This document shows, piece after piece, positions 1 to 10,628 of a stretch of 64,000 bases of DNA. The notes beneath the pieces are model-generated. The model worked only from the letters and a program-made list of their open reading frames with translations. It was not told the DNA's origin and did not search any database. This DNA is from Massospora cicadina (lineage: Eukaryota > Entomophthoromycota > Entomophthoromycetes > Entomophthorales > Entomophthoraceae), in assembly GCA_022478985.1 (NCBI GenBank), contig JAKSZP010007882.1:372001-436000 (forward strand), written 5' to 3'. Both the position numbers and the translations under genes were made by a program. Position 1 is the stretch's first letter; every line of letters starts with the position of its first letter.

Positions 1-180
1 TTTATTGTCGGGATCATACTCACTGTTGTGTTACACCAACAATTCATCATTCCAAATTCACAGATCTATACAACGTCGTATGAGCGGCAATACCACTGGC
101 CTTCAGCTTGCTTTTTTGGGTACTTAAGCATCCCAACCGGCAGGCCAGTCTAAACTTCTTCTGCCGTTTTCATGATAATA
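1..180 (+). pseudogene. Element A: antisense ORF, C-terminal fragment
   Basis: The plus strand here, opposite to element A, encodes a fragment similar at protein level to minus-strand sequence at 52.6-52.8 kb in element K. Shared short stretches are VLHQQFII, a TTS motif, and LSIPTGRPV against LCILTGRLV. Both fragments abut a piece of the RT leader, so integrase and most of RT are missing from both. I read it as the end of the antisense ORF seen complete in elements B and E1. Function is unknown. It is cut by the window edge. Confidence 0.4.
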
Positions 181-336
181 TGTCACTTTAGTTTTCTAAC
201 AAGGTGTGAACTTTTTCCAACTACTCTGGGGTCAGCCTATCTGAAATATGAACATTGGGCCAGGTACACACCATGTTGTCCAGGGGTAAGCCCAAGTCTG
301 CCATAGAGCCAACGTAGTGGTTATGTTTGATGTCCT
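181..336 (-). pseudogene. Element A: dUTPase-RT spacer and RT leader
   Basis: The minus strand continues from the dUTPase frame after a frameshift. It reads a spacer (HPVEDIKHNHYVGS) and then LTPE-stop-LEKVHTLLEN, which has the usual look of the helical leader just before a gypsy RT (LTPEQ..K..LL..Y). The RT proper never follows: about 30 bases later the sequence passes into the antisense-ORF fragment. This implies an internal deletion of RT, RH and IN. Confidence 0.5.
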
Positions 337-669
337 CTACTGGGTGTAGAAAGCCTCTGCCAATCTCCAGATGTTCCTTATGATCATGTTTTTGCCGGTG
401 AGGTTTCCCAGTAGATTGGTAATAGGCCTCTGGTAGGCTGGGTCTAGTATCCCAGGCAAGACACGAGGCTCTAAGGGACTAACGCCCTCAGTACTTACGA
501 GGTGCAGCAAACAATGGTGTGGGATTTGAAGTGTGATCTTAGTGTCAACCACTCTTTGTTCACTAGGCTTAATCAAGACCTCATCTGCAGCGTAGAAAGG
601 GATACCATCCCCAGCATCCATTGAATCAGGTAATTTCTCTGTGTTGCGCCCAGAAGTGGAACAAGGCAC
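337..669 (-). pseudogene. Element A: dUTPase domain
   Basis: This 110-codon open stretch has the trimeric dUTPase layout. Motif 1 is DAG..IPFYAADE, then I.P and a T.I.LQIP strand. Motif 3 is PGILDPAYQRPI, matching the family G(V/I)IDxxYRG pattern, and the motif 4 region is IIRNIWRLAEAF (family kGdRiAQ.f). The enzyme hydrolyses dUTP to dUMP and keeps uracil out of newly made cDNA. Motif 2, normally RSS, reads STEG, and the motif 3 Tyr-Arg-Gly reads Tyr-Gln-Arg, so this copy is probably inactive. It lies between PR and the RT leader and is in a different frame from PR. The start codon is arbitrary because the domain was part of a polyprotein. Confidence 0.75.
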
Positions 670-751
670 GGTTTTAGCTGAAAAGGTGTATCTGACCAGG
701 TAAGAGTATTCGTGCTTGCTGAGCTTTTTATTGGATAAAACTAAAGGGACT

Positions 752-1075
752 TCAAGAGTTGAGTAACAAGAGGACCCCTTGCTTCAGGTTAATTATTCCT
801 TCATACTCAATCATAGTTTGAGTGCCGATGAGCATATCATATGCATTGTTGTCCAAAGCCACAGCAGGGGTTGCTAGGATAAGCTTCCCAATTCGAATAG
901 GAAGGTAAGAGTATGTCCCAATAGCACAGGTATTGGTAGGGCCAGTGGTTTCAAATTCTTGCGTGTACTCCAAGTCAGGCGCTAGCCTTATTTTCTTAAT
1001 AAGCTTAGTGGAGATCACGTTAACTGTGGAGCCAGTGTCCAGGATGGCTAGTATTCGGACCTTTTGAATGACCAC
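752..1075 (-). pseudogene. Element A: aspartic protease
   Basis: This is a retropepsin-like domain that processes the Gag-Pol polyprotein as a dimer. The catalytic motif ILDTGSTVNVIS is intact near residue 11, and the C-terminal ILG-type strand appears as YDMLIGTQ near residue 80. The length of 107 residues is normal. It is followed at once by the dUTPase in another frame. The DTG motif is preserved although the gag upstream carries stops, so this is a decayed copy with an intact catalytic site. Confidence 0.8.
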
Positions 1076-1082
1076 TTCAACC

Positions 1083-1505
1083 TTAATGAGCGTTCCTCCA
1101 ATTTTTAGGTGACAAAGCTAAGACCTCCTTGAGCCGAAAGGTGGAGGTTAGCTTTTTAGCAGTCGCAGGGTAACTATCCATGATGGATTTTATGGGATGA
1201 ACCTGCTGAATAGGGCGTATCAAGCCAACTAAGAATTGGTCACCATTGCTGGAAGCGTCAATAGCTTTTGGATCCCCTATTATTTGGCTGAGGTACGTTT
1301 CCTCAGTTATGATGGTCTCGTCTACCCCATCAGCTTTCAAATGATCAGGCAAATCTATTTTCGCAGGGGCTCTCAATATGTAGTAACCAACGTCATCATA
1401 ACCACATTCAGATTCTTCCCCCAATGGTATTTTCAACAATGGGCAAGGCCGCGATGGAGGTAGGAGAGATGGCCACAGAAAGTTGGGTGGCCTTAGAGCG
1501 CGCAT
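1083..1505 (-). pseudogene. Element A: gag-protease spacer
   Basis: This is a 140-codon open stretch between gag and protease. It is acidic in its middle and contains repeated Asp/Glu-Thr pairs. No domain is recognised, and a zinc knuckle is not visible. Its frame differs from both gag and PR. By position it is the C-terminal part of gag or the linker in front of PR. Confidence 0.45.
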
Positions 1506-1670
1506 CTACCAGCTTAGCTGGAGGGGTAGGCACAGCAGCTTTATGAGCTTGTGCGGGCGTATGATTGTTACTACCTTTCAGGGCTTTGAATCATAAAAAG
1601 GAGGGATAACCTTTCTAAGTCGCACTGAGGGAGCAGGTTTTGTAGGGAGGATAGGCGCAGGAGGGCTTAC

Positions 1671-2348
1671 TCATAACTGTTCAACTAGCGTTAGCTCCTC
1701 AAAAATAAGAGCTGGAGGGTTCACCTCAGCTTCCTTGGTTGTTGCACATGAATGGAAATTGGCAACATCTACTAATGCCTCCTTTAGATCACAAATATTT
1801 TTGAAATGGCGTTTCACTAAGATAATATTTCTGGATAGAGAGGGCTGAGAAGATAACCCAGTTAACATGGTCGCAATAGCATCATCAAGGGTTAACATGT
1901 TAGAGTTTGTTAACTTTTTCACAGTGAGGTAAAATCATTCAGCAAAGGCAAGGAGAGGTTCACCCTCATACATGCTAAGGCGCATAAAGGCATGCTTTTC
2001 CCTGAGTAGACTCTGATTTGATCCAAATTCAGCCAAAAGAGCCTCCTTCACCTCTGCCCAAGTGTGCGAAGGGTCCAGGTAAGGCGCTATCCTCTCATGC
2101 GCTAGGCGGCTTAAACAAGAAAGGATGTGTTGACCTTTTTGTTTATCAGTTGTGCCATGCATGGCAGCTTCATAAACATATAAAAATGTAGCAATGCTTC
2201 CTTTGCCAGGGATGTATTTATTTTTAAAAAGAGGTTTAAAGGGCGCTGATTAAGTTCTTTGAGACAGAATAGAGCGCTTGTCAGTTGCTTTTTCAAGAGC
2301 AACTAATCGTAATTCCATGTGGAGTAGAAAAGTGGGAGGGTTACTCAT
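1671..2348 (-). pseudogene. Element A: gag capsid
   Basis: A single minus frame runs from an ATG at 2348, about 45 bases inside the primer-binding site, to 1671. It has only two in-frame stops, one near 2254 and one at 1932-1934. The middle reads SHTWAEVKEALLAEFGS followed by MRLSMYEGEP, the retrotransposon gag capsid pattern. The same block is recognisable in element H (DVKEAITLEFGS, near 16.36 kb). The protein would form the particle shell. The ATG next to the primer site supports the start. Confidence 0.7.
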
Positions 2349-2392
2349 GGTTGAAGCCTCTATTTTTGATTATTTTTTCAGTGTACAGAGGT

Positions 2393-2410
2393 CCCCTGTA
2401 GTGAGCACCA
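2393..2410 (-). promoter_or_regulatory. Primer-binding site, element A
   Basis: On the plus strand this is cccctgtagtgagcacca. It ends in CCA like a mature tRNA 3' end, so the minus strand would pair with that tRNA to prime first-strand synthesis. The same 18-mer is found at H, and near-identical copies lie at B, D and M, each just inside a 5' LTR. Confidence 0.7.
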
Positions 2411-2680
2411 ATATTATAGGAATCCAGCTTATGGGTGCTCGCTGGTGCTTACGCCGCTGGATGCCACAAAAGTTTAATAAAATTTAATAAATATATACTA
2501 ATAAAAACTTGAATTTTCTAGGGCTTTTATTAGCAGAGGGGGTAAAAAAGAAAAAAATGATCTCTCTTGATATCTGACTGATCAGTATTTAAACTGTTTT
2601 GCAGGTCAGAGGGAATTTGAGGATAGTTTCATAATAGCTTCAACGCATTCTAAATTAAGAAATATTAGATATGCTCCTAT
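2411..2680 (-). repeat. Element A 5' LTR (partial, outer boundary not seen)
   Basis: The sequence directly outside the primer-binding site must be the 3' end of A's 5' LTR. It starts tattataggaatcc, comparable with tgttataaaatcgg in the B LTR, and has an A/T-rich polyadenylation-like stretch. The outer end could not be fixed because element L sequence takes over by about 2.7 kb. Confidence 0.4.
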
Positions 2681-3369
2681 CAGATCTTGAAAATTTGCAT
2701 TAATTTTGGCGAAACAATGGTTGGGATGGGGTTAAGGGACATATTGTACCAATGCGGTAATGTCTTGATGTATTTTACCCAATCACCACTGGATAAAATA
2801 CTTTCACCTTGGGGGACCTCTGCCACGCTTATAAAAGGGGGTGGTCCCCGCGTAGGTTCTTGGAAGGACCTGGTTGTGGCTGGGGGTGTGCCTTCCAATG
2901 GTCACCCCATGGTTCATCGTGTGGTCAGAGTAATCTGACTGCTCAATTTGAAGTTTCTTGCTCGTGCAGGTTTCAAGATGGTGTAACCCTAATTAGCAGG
3001 GTTCCACCGTGAATTGACCAGGGTCTTTTGGCTGATATTCTCAACATAATCATTATCTTTATTGTTAAAATCGCTCTTAGTATCATCACAGAATCACAAA
3101 TGGCTGACATTTCCACTTTTTGACAGAATTTGTCCTAGAACATTCTTATTTTCTAGCTGTGAGGCAAATGTCTGACATTGGATACCATTTCCAGTTTTTT
3201 ACAGGACAGGCCACAGGTACTTGACTGAGAGTATGATTTCTGTGAGATCCAAAGATGAGCTTCATTCACGCAGATTGACTCATCAGTTGTAAGAGCCAAA
3301 AATCTTTATCAGACATGCTGTCAAGCATCTGTTAATACTGAGACTCCAACTTTAACATATGAGCTGTAC
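2681..3369. other. Element L internal 3' region, degenerate
   Basis: This stretch lies between A's LTR and the polypurine tract of plus-strand element L. Short open frames exist on both strands at 2680-2938 and none is recognised. A minus-strand ATG reading MSDKDFWLL lies near 3.3 kb, where an antisense ORF would start if L follows the B and E1 layout; this is conjecture. A plus-strand tataaaag lies near 2830. Confidence 0.25.
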
Positions 3370-3380
3370 AAGAGGGGGGA
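3370..3380 (+). promoter_or_regulatory. Polypurine tract, element L
   Basis: Plus-strand aagagggggga sits directly before a TGTCGG LTR start. It would be the RNase H-resistant primer for second-strand synthesis. It fixes element L as plus-oriented and marks 3381 as the first base of its 3' LTR. Confidence 0.6.
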
Positions 3381-5038
3381 TGTCGGACTTTTATGATAGT
3401 CAAAGTTATGCATTTTGGAATTAATTAAGTTTTAATTTTGGATAAATTAATCTCAAAATTTATAAGATAAGCTCTCCAGATAAGAATTAAGAATGATATG
3501 AGCCAAAAAGTTATTATGAGAAAATAACAAGAGTGATTGTAAATGAGCATTCCTAATTGTTCTGCAAAATGAACATTGATGGCAAGGATTTCCTGATAAG
3601 GATGAGGAGGAAAATCAGGAAATGAAAATTCCAGATTAAGAGTCTTGAATATGACAGCAGGTCATATGTCCTTATGGGGGGAAAACTGGATCCCAGGAAC
3701 AGTATTGTCATGAGTAGATTGATCAGCCCAGCATGACATAAGGTCATGTGGACCACACTCTGAATAGGCGGTAGTGAGGAGGAAGAGGAATAAAACTGCA
3801 TGCTGCAGGTTGTCCTGAGCAGCATTGAGTTTCAGATTGACTGTACTCCACTAGAACCCAAGAAATATTTGAACTGGTGTCTGAGTCAGTATTCTCCAGT
3901 CAATACTATTCTTGCTGGAAATCTAGGCAAGAGGATGTGTTGGGATTTTTGCACACCTTCCCAGCCATCTAGATTACCATGGATCGCTAGGGGATAATTC
4001 CATATAGCAAGTGAATTGAATATCAGTTGGCCCTGATTTTGGGTTAAAAATGTTCAGGGATTTAGGCAATTTGATTGGTTCAGATCTGTCAGGGATTGAT
4101 TCAGGTGATTACTTAAGATCTCGTTGGGTAGAGTTTCTGACGAAATGGGGGCATCTGATAGTTGATTGATGATTAACTATCAGGTGTATCAATGGGATTG
4201 GTCAGGTTTTATCACCACCTTATTGGAAATTTAAAGAGCATTTTGTGAGGCGAGTGATGCTTCTTGAAACTAGTGAATCAATCAGTTGGTTTGTGACCTG
4301 CCATAATTGGTAACAAGCCCCATTACCTAAGCAGATTGCTTGCCAAATATGGTTGGTTAGCTGGGATCAGATGAAAAACACTAGGGACACATTTTCTGAC
4401 TCTTTCCATTTTAGGTCTCAAGTATTCCAATGAAGGGATCATGATCAGGATGGGAAAGACCATCACTGGTGAGATGACAAAGGGCAATTCAATGGCAACG
4501 GCCGCCGCTTCATTGCTGAGGCGCCAACTGAGGGTTGGGCGCCAAATTCCCTCTATAAATTTTCATGAGAATTCTATTAAAAAAACTTAGAAGTCAATTA
4601 GCAGTTTTTATTATTATTAGTTCTGTTTATCTTCAAGAAAATTATTGCTGTGCGCTTTAATTGGGAACTCTTTAATAGGTTAAAGCGTAAGGATTGAGGA
4701 TCCTAAGAAGAGAAGCTGAGCTGAGATGGGAATTGCTGCCAACTTCATGTCACAAGAGGAAAAGCCATAAACTAGGATCTAAGCATGGATCAAGTTAGCC
4801 GAATAAGGGAATAAATCACTACTGAGGACATCTAGAGTATTTCAAGGAGGAATACCAGTCAAGCGTTGGACCAGAAACTAGTGATCTATTCAACTATGGA
4901 TAATAGTATTCATACTGTTATCAAAAGAATATCATATATCATCAGACAACGCAAAGAGTGCACAAACTGAACTTGTGCAAGTTATCAATTAGGGGTTAAT
5001 ATTTGTGAATGAGCAGCGAAGCCCCTAGATTTTTAACA
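3381..5038 (+). repeat. Element L 3' LTR
   Basis: It starts TGTC after the polypurine tract and ends near tttttaaca. Parts match the reverse complement of H's 5' LTR in the same order: an agcagattgc block near 4330, a tgaggcgccaac box at about 4518, a TATA-like tctataaa near 4552, and gcgttggacc near 4863. At about 1.66 kb it is longer than H's 1.03 kb LTR, so it probably holds an undetected insertion. No target duplication was found. Confidence 0.5.
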
Positions 5039-5480
5039 CCTGGTGAATTCAGTTTTAACCCGTCCTGAATCTACTAATATATTTGCTTCTTCCAGTGCCT
5101 TGGGACTACTTGCGGTGGACCCAATTTAAACACAAGTTGGTCTTGTCATTTACATAAGGGCACATCATCAGATGATTTCTGATGTTGGAATGAAATGCTA
5201 CTAAATATTTTTTGTTTTTTATCTTTTTGTATATTTTTCTTTATGATTTATATTTTTTTATTTTTTTTGTATTTTTCTCTTGTGTTATTATTTCTCACCT
5301 TTTTTAATGGGATTAACCTATAATTAGGTCCAGAGGTCCAACTTTTCATTTCCCCTATTCTGGTTCAATAGTTCATTCTTTTTATTTGACCAGTTATCGT
5401 GGTCCAGATGTCTATTTTTAAGATTTAACCACCTCTCATGGTTCAGTGGCCCACCTGGGACTTGACCAACACTATGAATT
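5039..5480 (-). other. Element H 3' untranslated region with T-rich tract
   Basis: This holds no recognisable protein. A strongly T-rich plus-strand block at about 5195-5310 follows. Blocks of this kind occur at the same relative place in E1 (8.71-8.89 kb) and B (27.91-27.93 kb), between the end of integrase on one strand and the end of the antisense ORF on the other. H's own antisense ORF, if it existed, has been lost to element L. Confidence 0.35.
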
Positions 5481-6456
5481 AATCTATTTTTTCTAGGTTC
5501 AGTGGTCCTTGGAAATTTGCAATTATTACTCCCCTAGATCCAATAATTGAGTATCTTGTATAGACCCATTTTACTACATAATCACCCATGTTGTTCTTAA
5601 TTGAATAAACATCAATTGCTGACTTGGAGATCACCTTGAACATACCTGACCACAAGGCATCCAGCTTATTTACCCGTCAAAAACCATAGGTGGTGCAATA
5701 GGTACCCTATTCCCACATGGTACTCTTCGTTTGCTGGTCAGTTCTTAATGTCTGTCAACTTTTCTTTAATCCTTTTCTTTAAAATGGTATCAAATGCCTG
5801 CAATTGTATTTTGACATATTATTGGCCAGTCAGTTCAGGTATTGATTAGTACTCATCCCCGCTGCTGGCTCTATGGCAGAATACAAAATTGGCAGTGATG
5901 CTGTCATTCATTTGTAAAATTATTTCTATGTCATATTTCCTGTCAACGTATGATGGCCTATATTATAGGCGAAGGTAACTTGAACTTAGGTAAGTTCCCT
6001 CAAGCATAAGTTTTCCTCATGACCAATTTGCTTAGTGACACGTCGAGCATTTTACTTCCTCATTCCACCAGTCCATTTATTTCTGGCCTATATGGAACTG
6101 ATACCACTTCTCAGATATCCATCAATTTATTATGACTCAGGATTACATAGGAGATATTATTGGTTCCATTTTCTTTCAAGATAACTTGAAGGCATCATGC
6201 CAGTATACCACTTGATCCAAAATGAATTTTGCTGTGCTCATGTCATTTGATATGATCAGGGCTTTCATTTCGGCCTATCTAGCTAGATGTTGTATTACCA
6301 CTATGATATATTTCTCTCCTCCTGTACTATTATCAGGGGTCCTATCACATCTATTGACACCATGTGCCACGTGATCCAGGTGTACTAGCCTGTATCCTGT
6401 TAAATTCTTATAGGGCTTGTGGAGTTGGCATTTTACACAAAAGGACAGGTAGTCAG
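5480..6456 (-). pseudogene. Element H: integrase, zinc-finger end, core and C-terminus
   Basis: Reading minus from 6456: the CVKC pair of the HHCC zinc finger, a core motif SIDVIGPL holding the first catalytic Asp, then IVVIQH, YRPEINGLVE near 6.07 kb (family YHPqtnGlvE, last catalytic Glu), and a C-terminal barrel with VYSIKN and VKWVYTRY. Stops and shifts are frequent. The zinc finger is interrupted by E1: its first half lies at 11.68-11.75 kb, and the two halves read continuously (YNIDD..YLSFCVKC) once E1 and one target copy are removed. Confidence 0.65.
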
Positions 6457-7512
6457 TGTGAGAATTTGAGGACTAGCTCGCTTATTAATCTATTCCTGTT
6501 TCAATAGTTGGGAAGAGTTTTAGCCAATATATCCTTGATTATGCTATGTGTCTTATGGTATTTCCTAACCGTTCAGAAGCTCACAAAGCTAAACAATAAT
6601 ATATGACTCTTCTGGTCTTCTTTTGGGTATATTTTCCCTCTCTAATTGGGAACTCTCCAGACACAGGTAATTATGACAGCTCCCCTGAATGCTTGTCTAC
6701 ACATCTTATTATGAAAATCGAATTAAGATAAGATGAAAATATGAATATATAGAAATATGATTTTATTTTAGGGCCAGGCGCCGATATTATATACCTCCAG
6801 GGCATCTCCTGGCCATACTCATCTATTAGATGAGTTCATTAAAACCATTTTAATCCTCTATGGATTATGGAAGTGGTTATTAAAATATCTACAAGTTAAT
6901 TTGACCCCTATATTAACTCAATTACAATTGTTTCAGCCCAATTGGAGGCACTACTACTCTCATAATTGGGAAGATAACTAGCTTAATATTAGCACCTCAG
7001 TGGTTTAAATTCGCCTCTGAATCAGCCCAATTACATATCATCATACAGCTGATGAAATACAATAAATGGGGAGAATAAAAAAATATAGAGTTCAAATTAT
7101 GTTGCATCCCTAATTGGGACATTGGCAGGCCTCTCAATAGTACTAGGTACTCCCTATTTGGGCTGTCCATGTGCAAGTACAATTGTGCTGAATATAATAA
7201 TTGACATACTTTAATAATAGATTCATATTCAGTTTTGCATTAAAATCATAAATGCATTTAGGTTTGTGCCATAGATCACTTGGTTCACCCAAGTGGATCC
7301 CATAATTGGCCATAATATAATTATATCATAGCTATTATTAGCTATGATAATGGGTCATTAGATGCAATAAAGGCGGTTTTGAGGTTAATCTGATTTATCA
7401 GATTATGCAGATAAATTGGGAAGGATCAAAGGATCCATTAATGGGAGTAATCTATTAGCATTGATGGTATTCTCAAAGGGTTTATTTTCGAGTTAACCAT
7501 CAAAATATAACA
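6457..7512 (-). repeat. E1 3' LTR
   Basis: It begins tgtgagaattt and ends atataaca on the plus strand (TG..CA). It is collinear with 10629-11678 and more distantly with the solo LTR at 14886-16036. It contains a ggcgcc box near 6779, several copies of taattggga, and a perfect 11-bp inverted repeat with a 4-base loop at 7324-7349. Confidence 0.85.
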
Positions 7513-7524
7513 TTTCCCCCACTT
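7513..7524 (-). promoter_or_regulatory. E1 polypurine tract
   Basis: The minus strand reads aagtgggggaaa immediately before the TGTTAT start of the 3' LTR. It is the expected plus-strand primer and confirms the minus orientation of the element. Confidence 0.7.
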
Positions 7525-7566
7525 GACTGGAATATAAACCCTGAGTTTTCCAGATTTCATCTTTAA

Positions 7567-8707
7567 TGTCTAAAAAAAGTTCTGTCTCCGCCTACCACAA
7601 TTTTGTTGCTTCACTTTAAAACAAATAATGGCATCAGTTTAATCAATTAAATAGAGCTATGCAAATGCATATGTTCATAGGCTCTCTCTGAGCAGCAGAT
7701 TTGGGTCAACTCATTCCTGCACCAACGGTCATGACATCAACTCATCCATAAACCATCATTGAGGAAGAGGTTATCCCAGTTGTTGATCCTACCCAAGATC
7801 AGTGGGGTGCGAACTTCATTCATGTGCTTCAACAATTATTCTGGTGGATATTTTCAGGCGTATTTTTGATCCCAGAGAGTCAACCTTTTCGCTCTAATTG
7901 TTATATCAGGATGGCAATCTTCTGGCGGAGTTTATCTTTGGACTCGGCCATTTTCTGATGGCATGAGCCTACAATGCAGTGTTGGGTTTATTCAACTATT
8001 CACATCAAGGTCAACCTCATAATGAAATGAGAGTAAATATGAGCGGCTTTTTAACCCCATTTGTCTTTTTGCTTGCTGAGGATCTCACCATATGACCTCA
8101 AGATTTTGTTCAGGTCAATGGCTTTGTGGAGGAGGTCCTTAGTTCCTTGTCCGTGCTTCTTAAAAATCAGCCCAATTTTGCTTTTTCCTTGGGCCTGAAC
8201 ACTCACAATGTTCAGGATGTTCACTTCCACTTGGCTGTTTGGGCAGCTTTTAAGGCCCTTCATCAGGATAGTGCTAATGACTACCTTCTGAGAATGGCCT
8301 TACTTGACCATCTTATGCATATCATTCCTGATCAAATGCCTTTGGGCCAGCTTTTGCATGTTTACACCCTTATCAAGCGGTGGGAAACCCAGGTATATCA
8401 TGTTTGACTTGAGACTACAGAAATGTACCAGTACCAGACTAATTTCCTAGTCAATTGTCTTCTTCTAGGCGCTTGTTTTCCACCCAATTGTGGGATTGAT
8501 CAGATTATGGTAAATGGGTTTGCACCTCCCCTCCCAATCGTTCTCTGGGAGTCATCTACCACAAGCACATGGCACATCTGGCTTTATGCTCCTATGGTCC
8601 TTTTCCTCATCACCCAGCAACTAGATTGGGCCAAATTGACTCATAAAGATGAGGAATTAGGATCTGATTCGCCTCCCCCTCAAAGCAGAGAAATAAAACC
8701 TTGCTAG
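7567..8707 (+). pseudogene. E1 antisense ORF (opposite strand to pol)
   Basis: A plus-strand reading frame runs from an ATG 55 bases inside the LTR to a TAG at 8707, with a few stops and shifts. The clearest open parts are 8126-8407 (93 codons) and 8423-8707 (94 codons), plus 7710-7930 with one stop. It is rich in hydrophobic and aromatic residues. A short block, LVNCLLLGACFPP, resembles LMDCLALGTAFPP in B's antisense ORF at about 27.38 kb. No known domain is recognised. It converges tail-to-tail with integrase across an AT-rich block. Confidence 0.5.
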
Positions 8708-8935
8708 TTTATTTTTTCATTATTAAAGTTTAATTTTATTATATATATAATATTTCTTTCTTATATATTATATATTATTATTATTATTCTTACTATTTAT
8801 TAATTATTGATTTTTTGTTTCTTTCTTATTATATTTTTTGTATTTATTATTTTCCTATAATTGTGTATATTTATTTTTCATTTTCTTTTCTCTAATTAGC
8901 CCTCTTCCTAAATCTTCCTAGGAATTTTGCATGGA
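8708..8935. other. AT-rich block between convergent ORFs of E1
   Basis: This is a T-rich and TA-repeat stretch (long runs of tat, tta and ttattatta) just after the antisense ORF ends and before the integrase C-terminus. A-rich sequence on both sides of a convergent pair could supply polyadenylation signals for both transcripts. No gene is seen. Confidence 0.4.
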
Positions 8936-8939
8936 CTCA

Positions 8940-9560
8940 ATTATATATATGGCCTGTTTCAACCTCTTTGATGGTTTAAACAAACCTTGACGTTTTCTCA
9001 ATAACCTCAAATGGGCCAGCCCAAATGCGATTTAACTTCTGTATTTGGCCCAATCCGTGCTAATTGCAGAATAGTACCTCTTCTCTGACTTAAAATTTGG
9101 TCAAATTGTATTAATCCTTAAAATCCTTTTTGTGTTGGGCCTTTTTAACAGCAAAATTTTTGTCAAAGGCTTAAGCTTGCAATTTAATTAGGCTTTTGGC
9201 AAGCTCTCAACGTATTGAGGATAACTGCTTTCACCAGGATCTTCTAGGACTGAATAAAGCAGTGATGGTAGAGCTGGATGTTTTCCTATAAGACCTGAAA
9301 TGGTGACATCTTGGTGGCAGAATGATATAAAATGTTGTAAGCGAACACAGCCAAGCTATAAAATGTGCTCCATTCAAATGGTTTGCTTGAGTTTAATTTT
9401 TGTACAATTTTCACAAGCGTCCCATTTACGTGCTCAACTATTCCGTTTGTCTCTGGATGGTAGGGAGCAAAGATTACACCTCTCACTCTCATCAGCTGAT
9501 TAAGCTTTGTAATAACGTTGGCCATGAAATTGCTTCCATTATCAGTCAGATTAGCAACAC
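8940..9560 (-). pseudogene. E1 integrase, C-terminal half
   Basis: The open stretch 9286-9525 contains YHPETNGIVEHVN, the gypsy integrase block with the third catalytic acid, then NILYHSATKMSPF. Further down are a PSLLYSVLED block and a C-terminal barrel (GPFEVIEKT). The catalytic Asp residues upstream are absent because the element jumps from the gag-side ORF straight to this point, near 9.6 kb. Confidence 0.7.
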
Positions 9561-9682
9561 AGTCATTAGTTGCTGATAACTGTGTTTTAAGATCTATATT
9601 TCTTTAGTAAGTTTGATGTTCTTTGCTTGCAAAGATAAAATTGTTGAACGAAGTTCCATAAATCCTTCATGAATTTGTGCAA

Positions 9683-10600
9683 TTATTTCTTGTTATTTGG
9701 TCCTACTTGAATAGAAGCCAGATCTTCTTTGCTCTTTTGCAATATGCCCAACTCAGTTTGGACATACTCATCAAGTTGAACATGTATGAGCTTCAATTCC
9801 AAGTGATTTTTCTGAGCAGGTGTGGAATCTTTGGTTAAACGTTCAGTTCTAGATGATAGAAATTTGGAGTAATTCTCCATTTTCTGGCAGCATTTGCTGA
9901 TATTACTGACCCATCCGCTGGCCAGTCCATGTAATGAGAGAACCTCAGCTGCAACTTTTGAAACCTTTTCATTAGTTGATCTTTCAAAAGTGGTTACTCT
10001 TCTGTGTGCATCATTGACCTGTTCTGTATTACTTACAATAGCCTTTCTAACTTCAGTAAAGCTAGAATTTAGCTTATCTATTAGGTTTTATCAGCAAGAT
10101 CGCTCCTCCTCTTGAACTCAGTGTACTTCTGCAAGCTAGGTTCTGCTGAGCCAAAATCCTTTAGGTGTGCTTAATTGAGGGCTGTACAAAGTGAACCAAG
10201 AACTCATTTGTTACTTATGTACAGCTGAGACGTTTGTCAAGAGTTGCCATGGTCGCCTCCTTGGTACTACATATACATTTCCATCTTGAAGGCCTGATCC
10301 TTCAAGTATTAGAATAGCCCAAAAGATGGGTCCATCTGCAATGTACTGATCCTATACTCATAGAATAGGGTCTCCATCATCTACTTAACACTATCAGAGG
10401 TAAACTTGATAGGGCCAGTTGTGCTCACATTCCCCCCTCCCGCCGTGATTAGATCCAAGGAGTATGAAGTACCTCCTCATTATTCTGGCGTGCAGTGTTG
10501 AAGTACTCAGTGATTTCTCTGTCACTAGTTTCCATGTATTTTTCATCATATCTTCTGGCAGAATCTGCCTGAAATTTTGATGAATTATTCATAACAAAAG
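9683..10600 (-). pseudogene. E1 gag-side ORF with coiled coil
   Basis: An ATG near 10592, about 20 bases inside the primer site, opens MNNSSKFQADSARRYDEKY and runs some 60 codons to a stop. In another frame, about 10090 to 9683 is open for about 136 codons. It is rich in heptad-like Glu, Lys, Leu and Val (FTEVRKAIVSNTEQ, LDEYVQTELGILQ), suggesting a coiled coil. By position it is the N-terminal part of gag; no capsid motif or zinc knuckle is seen. Confidence 0.5.
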
Positions 10601-10614
10601 TGTAAAGTGGATTT

Positions 10615-10626
10615 TAGTGAGCACCA
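10615..10626 (-). promoter_or_regulatory. E1 primer-binding site (partial)
   Basis: Plus-strand tagtgagcacca retains the last twelve bases of the 18-mer shared with A and H, including the terminal CCA. It lies two bases from the 5' LTR (10629). The remaining six bases have drifted. Confidence 0.6.
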
Positions 10627-10628
10627 CT

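Noticed and set aside
2828..2845. Host promoter (tataaaaggggg on plus)
   Set aside because: It lies between two LTR-element fragments with no downstream gene; a TATA-like string in a decayed element is more likely.
8740..8830. A microsatellite locus
   Set aside because: It is AT-rich simple sequence without a clean repeat unit; its position between convergent ORFs explains it better.
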